From Actinomycetaceae bacterium (GTDB taxonomy: Bacteria; Actinomycetota; Actinomycetes; Actinomycetales; Actinomycetaceae), in NCBI GenBank assembly GCA_030532405.1, contig JAUNLF010000002.1, positions 62,001 to 126,000 on the forward strand: a stretch of DNA of 64,000 nucleotides, read 5' to 3'. Position 1 is the stretch's first letter. Every line of letters starts with the position of its first letter. Shown piece after piece: positions 60,751 to 64,000 of this stretch. Position numbers and translations under genes: made by a program. Under the pieces are notes generated by a model. It worked only from the letters and a program-made list of their open reading frames with translations, was not told the origin of the DNA and searched no databases.

Positions 60751-62379
60751 ATGAAGCTACTCAACACCAGCGAGTTTGACGTAATCAAAATTATGGGCCT
60801 AACCGCAAACGGACGCCACGGGGTTTACCCGTACGAGCGTCGCGACGGCCAACCCTTCCGCGTTGACGTCATCATGCACGTTGATACCAGAAGCGCCGCG
60901 AATGAGGACGATCTTAGCCGCACCGTTGATTATTCCGAGGTCGCAGCTGACGTGAACGCGATCCTTGCGGGCCCGCCCGTCTATTTGATTGAGACGTTGG
61001 CGCAGCGCGTTGCCGAGGCCGTGCTACAGCATGAGGCTGTTCAGATCGTTGAGGTCGAGGTGCACAAGCCGGACGCTCCTATGAACTACGAGTTCAACGA
61101 CGTGTCCATGACTATTCGCCGCACGCGCGATGAGGTTCAAGCGGCGCGCCGCGAGGCGGGTGCGCGTGATGGTGGGGCTTCAGACGATACTTCCGCGAGC
61201 CGCCAGACGGCCGCCTCTCCCGTGGGCCGGGCAACGCTTGCCACGGTCGACGAGGACGATGATTTGACGCGCTCACCCCACGACGAGGTTCGCGCGGTCA
61301 TTGCGCTTGGAGCCAACATGGGTGATGCGTGGCAGACGCTCGCGCAAGCCGTGCTAGCGCTGGACGGCGCGCCCGGTGTTTCCATCGCCGGGGTTTCGGC
61401 ACTGTTCCGCACCGCGCCCGTGCTTGCGCCCGGACAGGCCAGCCAAGATGACTACTACAATGCTGTCGCCGAGGTCCGCACGTCGCTCAGCCCCCTTGGC
61501 TTGCTCTCTGTTTGCCAGCAGATTGAGGACGAGTTTGGCCGCGTTCGCACCGAGCATTGGGGGCCGCGAACACTTGACTTGGACATCATCACGTACGAGG
61601 GCGTTCGAAGCGACGACCCGCAACTGACTTTGCCGCACCCGCGCGCTCACGAGCGCGCATTCGTGCTGGAACCGTGGCTGCAGGTTGACCGCAACGCTAC
61701 GGTTGGACGCCATGGCCGCGTTGACGTTTTGGTGGAGCAGGTGCGTGATCAACGGATCGAGAATGTTGCGGACTTCTGGGTGGAGGAAGCATCGCAGGGC
61801 ACCTATCCGGGAAAGCAACGTGACGTGCAGGACCCTGCCCCGTCTGACAGTGCGCAAAGTGATGCCAGCTTGAACGGCGATGTCAGCGCGGTTTACGGTG
61901 CTCCCAGCGACACGCGTCCAATCCCGCGCGTTGATCTGACGGGTGATGAGCCGGTAGCTAAGCCCCCCATCGCGCGTGAGCCAGGCACGAGCGAACGCCT
62001 CAGCGCGGGCACGCTCCCCACCAGGGCAAGCCGCCACGGCCGGCGCCGCCTTCCAAAATGGCACCCCCTGAAGCCGCGCCGAATCGTTGACGACGCATCG
62101 GAACTGTACCGAATCGAACCCGAAACAGCCCGGCCCACGGGGCGGCACGCCCGGAGCTACGCATTCGAAAACCACGACGAGGTGCCAGCTCGCCCTCGTA
62201 CACGACAACGACCGCGAATGGAAAGCGGACTGGCGGAAGACTTCGCGACGGGACTACTTCCCATATCTGAAGAACCGAAGCGCATGTCCCGGCGGACAAT
62301 CGTGCGCCCCACCGTGACCGGCGCAATCCCGATCACCAAGCCGAACGGGCACGGCGAGCGAGGCGAGGCCGAGTCGTGA
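60751..62379 (+). CDS. folBK: Bifunctional FolB-FolK protein with basic C-terminal tail
   Basis: A fusion of dihydroneopterin aldolase (residues 1-120, with GLTANGRHGVYPYERRDGQPF and TVDYSEV) and HPPK (about 178-340, with VIALGANMGD and GPRTLDLDIITYEG). A third part of about 200 residues follows that is Arg/Pro-rich (RHGRRRLPKWHPLKPRR) and has no recognised domain. The fusion completes the pterin branch between folE and folP. The stop overlaps the next start (GTGA at 62376). Confidence 0.94.
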   Translation: MKLLNTSEFDVIKIMGLTANGRHGVYPYERRDGQPFRVDVIMHVDTRSAANEDDLSRTVDYSEVAADVNAILAGPPVYLIETLAQRVAEAVLQHEAVQIVEVEVHKPDAPMNYEFNDVSMTIRRTRDEVQAARREAGARDGGASDDTSASRQTAASPVGRATLATVDEDDDLTRSPHDEVRAVIALGANMGDAWQTLAQAVLALDGAPGVSIAGVSALFRTAPVLAPGQASQDDYYNAVAEVRTSLSPLGLLSVCQQIEDEFGRVRTEHWGPRTLDLDIITYEGVRSDDPQLTLPHPRAHERAFVLEPWLQVDRNATVGRHGRVDVLVEQVRDQRIENVADFWVEEASQGTYPGKQRDVQDPAPSDSAQSDASLNGDVSAVYGAPSDTRPIPRVDLTGDEPVAKPPIAREPGTSERLSAGTLPTRASRHGRRRLPKWHPLKPRRIVDDASELYRIEPETARPTGRHARSYAFENHDEVPARPRTRQRPRMESGLAEDFATGLLPISEEPKRMSRRTIVRPTVTGAIPITKPNGHGERGEAES

Positions 62380-62840
62380 AGCCTCTAAGCCTTCCAAGTC
62401 TGCTGATTCCGGCGGTGATTTTCGGGGCTGTGGGCGCGGTGCTGCTACTGGCTTTTCCGACTATCATGTTCACGCCGTTCACCGGCATCTTGTTCGTAGC
62501 GGTGGCTGGTGCGCTACTTTATTTTGGACGCAAAGTCGTGGCCCTCAAGAAGGATGAAGAAACTAACCTGACCGCCACGGGCGCAATGAACGTTGCAATG
62601 TTTGCGTATTCTTCCGCGTGGGTTTCCGCGGCGGCGATCGGCTTTTTTGCGGGCGCTATTTTGTCGATGGTCCGCAACTTTCACGCGGACTATGTTCAAA
62701 CTTCAGCGCTCGGAGCGGTGCTTTCCGCCTCGGGTGCGATAGTTTTACTTGTCGTTGCGGTGCTCGTGGAACGCTGGTGCCAGATTGACGACGATGACGA
62801 ACAGCCGCCCTCTAAGGGCTTGGGACAGAATGCAGGGTAA
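62376..62840 (+). CDS. DUF3180 membrane protein
   Basis: A 154-residue protein with four hydrophobic helices, an actinobacterial family found directly after folK. A charged loop (GRKVVALKKDEETN) lies between helices 2 and 3. The GTG start overlaps the folBK stop, and its stop directly precedes the next ATG. Function is unknown. Confidence 0.88.
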   Translation: MKPLSLPSLLIPAVIFGAVGAVLLLAFPTIMFTPFTGILFVAVAGALLYFGRKVVALKKDEETNLTATGAMNVAMFAYSSAWVSAAAIGFFAGAILSMVRNFHADYVQTSALGAVLSASGAIVLLVVAVLVERWCQIDDDDEQPPSKGLGQNAG

Positions 62841-63689
62841 ATGGTGAACAGCAATGATCGTCAACGTAATCGCCCCGCGTCGAATCGTTCACGAGGGCGA
62901 GCTTCGAACTCCAGTGGTGCCCGCGCAAACTCGCGCGGACAGGCGGGCCGCAGTGGCTCTCGTAAGGCGAGTGCTGGAAGGCCGCAGGGTACTGCGCCGC
63001 GCAAGTCAGCCTCCGGGCGCGGTGGTGAAGCGCGGGTAAGGCAGGCGTCCGCTGCCCGCGGTGGGCGTCCGGGCTCGGGCTCGCAGCCACGCAAGGCGCG
63101 CAAGCCCCGCGGTCGTGGACCGGCAGGTACGGGTCGAAACCGCGTGGCCACGATAGTGCTTGCGGCAGTTTTAGGTGTTGCTGTCATTGTTGGTGCCGCT
63201 TACTTGCTGATCAGTTCGGCAACGCGAAGCCTGCAGGAACGTCAGGCGATTATCGATTCGGTTCAAGAACGCGACATTGCTGACCCCATCGCGGAGTGCC
63301 TGCCGGCCAACCTCGATTTCAAGATCGGTGAACACCAAACGTCAGCATCCGTTGGCGACGGCTGGTCAACAAAAATCACAGTAACTAACACAGGCAGTGA
63401 ACCCTGCCTGACGGACGGTTCCGCAACGTCAGCCGGAATGATCGTAAGCTCGGGATCCTACAAGCTGGTGGACACCACCGAATGCGGTGACCCGGAGGCC
63501 ACAAAACCCCTGCTAATCGGCAGTGGGCGGAGTTGGAACGGGACGCTTTCCTGGGACGGCAAGGACTATCAAAACTGCACTGCCGGCGATGATGCAACTG
63601 CGGGCACGTACGTTATGCAACTGAAGTTCTTAGACGAAGTTAAAGGCGAAGTCGTCGTCCAACTTCAGGACAGGGAACCCCAGGAATAG
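62841..63689 (+). CDS. Membrane-anchored protein with basic low-complexity N-terminus
   Basis: A 282-residue protein with a long Arg/Ser/Gly-rich cytoplasmic tail (about residues 1-100), one membrane helix (ATIVLAAVLGVAVIVGAAYL) and an extracellular part of about 160 residues. The extracellular part looks Ig-like and has four Cys (ECLP, EPCLTDG, TTECGD, YQNCTAG), likely two disulfides. No enzyme motif is seen. It starts directly at the DUF3180 stop and converges on disA. Confidence 0.8.
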   Translation: MVNSNDRQRNRPASNRSRGRASNSSGARANSRGQAGRSGSRKASAGRPQGTAPRKSASGRGGEARVRQASAARGGRPGSGSQPRKARKPRGRGPAGTGRNRVATIVLAAVLGVAVIVGAAYLLISSATRSLQERQAIIDSVQERDIADPIAECLPANLDFKIGEHQTSASVGDGWSTKITVTNTGSEPCLTDGSATSAGMIVSSGSYKLVDTTECGDPEATKPLLIGSGRSWNGTLSWDGKDYQNCTAGDDATAGTYVMQLKFLDEVKGEVVVQLQDREPQE

Positions 63690-63709
63690 CGCAGGCTCCG
63701 GCTCGCGTG

Positions 63710-64000
63710 CTACCAGCCGACAGATTCGGGTGACGCCGCCAAGAATTGGCGCTGTAGCGAGTCAGAAATGAGGCTTGCCCGGTAGGGGCCCACGCCCTCG
63801 ATTGTTTGAAGGTCTTCAATGGAAGCTTCACGCAGTTTGGTGAGCGTGTGCCACTTTTCGGTGAGCGCTTCAATGATCGTCCACGGCAGGCGCGGCACCA
63901 TTGAAAGGGATCGAATGCCGCGTGGCTCTAACACGCGGTCAAGGTCGGATGAGTCCACTACGGCGTGGCCGATAGTTGCGCAAATGCGGGTGAGGTCGAC
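63710..64000 (-). CDS. disA: DNA integrity scanning protein DisA (cyclic di-AMP synthase), 3' part only
   Basis: C-terminal piece (97 codons) of DisA, which makes c-di-AMP and scans DNA for branched structures. The helix-hairpin-helix DNA-binding region is visible (SIEDLQTIEGVGPYRASLI) preceded by the family stretch VVDSSDLDRVLEPRGIRSLS and IPRLPWTIIEAL-like residues. The frame is open to base 64000, so the catalytic N-terminus is outside the window. Confidence 0.92.
   Translation of the reverse strand, partial: VDLTRICATIGHAVVDSSDLDRVLEPRGIRSLSMVPRLPWTIIEALTEKWHTLTKLREASIEDLQTIEGVGPYRASLISDSLQRQFLAASPESVGW

Overview
The window looks like chromosome of a Gram-positive actinobacterium, most likely of the Actinomycetaceae (Actinomyces, Actinobaculum, Varibaculum or Mobiluncus type). 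The reasons are the moderately high GC, frequent GTG starts, the actinobacterial gene orders dacB-tilS-hpt-ftsH-folE-folP-folBK-DUF3180 and ppk-mutT1, a DtxR/IdeR-type box, a YPKN/LPXTG pilus locus with a class C sortase, and several promoters whose -10 box lies 5-7 nt from the start codon (leaderless mRNAs). The genus is an inference.

Layout. 1-2830: end of a TRAP transporter operon and an AraC regulator. 2960-13540: phosphate block with ppk, a NUDIX/histidine-phosphatase fusion, pstSCAB behind a PHO-box-like repeat, a small lipoprotein, and a PiT permease with its DUF47 partner. 13540-15800: Lrp/AsnC regulator, a cloverleaf-like small-RNA candidate and a membrane protein. 15800-21470: sortase-assembled pilus locus. 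Its large tip protein is split by one in-frame TAG and is followed by an intact shaft pilin and sortase C. 21500-29260: FABP/nitrobindin-like protein, YgfZ, dtd, clpC, ppdK. 29450-32510: feoABC under a DtxR-type box, a Fic-family gene remnant and a 40-bp-period repeat cluster. 32500-35900: ArsR/MFS divergent pair and an AztD-like zinc protein with a Zur-like box. 35900-42600: unknown membrane protein, NUDIX hydrolase, an FLP-like Crp/Fnr regulator convergent with a metal P-type ATPase and HMA chaperone, a repeat-rich gap, and ppx. 42680-51400: FAD/Fe-S D-2-hydroxyacid dehydrogenase, a RAMA-like acidic protein, an alpha/beta hydrolase, and metY-metX behind a structured leader. 51690-64000: RipA-like NlpC/P60 hydrolase, ppa, dacB, tilS, hpt, ftsH, the folate genes, two envelope proteins and the 3' end of disA.

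How it fits together. Phosphate handling recurs: high- and low-affinity uptake, polyphosphate synthesis (ppk) and breakdown (ppx), and pyrophosphatase (ppa). Metal handling forms a second theme: Feo iron uptake, a zinc chaperone and a metal efflux or uptake ATPase, each with a plausible operator of the expected regulator family. The least explained parts are non-coding: the RNA candidate at 14503-14593, the phased 8-mer arrays at 41191-41450, the 40-bp-period repeats at 32406-32507, the 16-bp tandem repeats near 11300 and the metY leader. Several of the long open frames opposite real genes are codon-bias shadows and are not listed.
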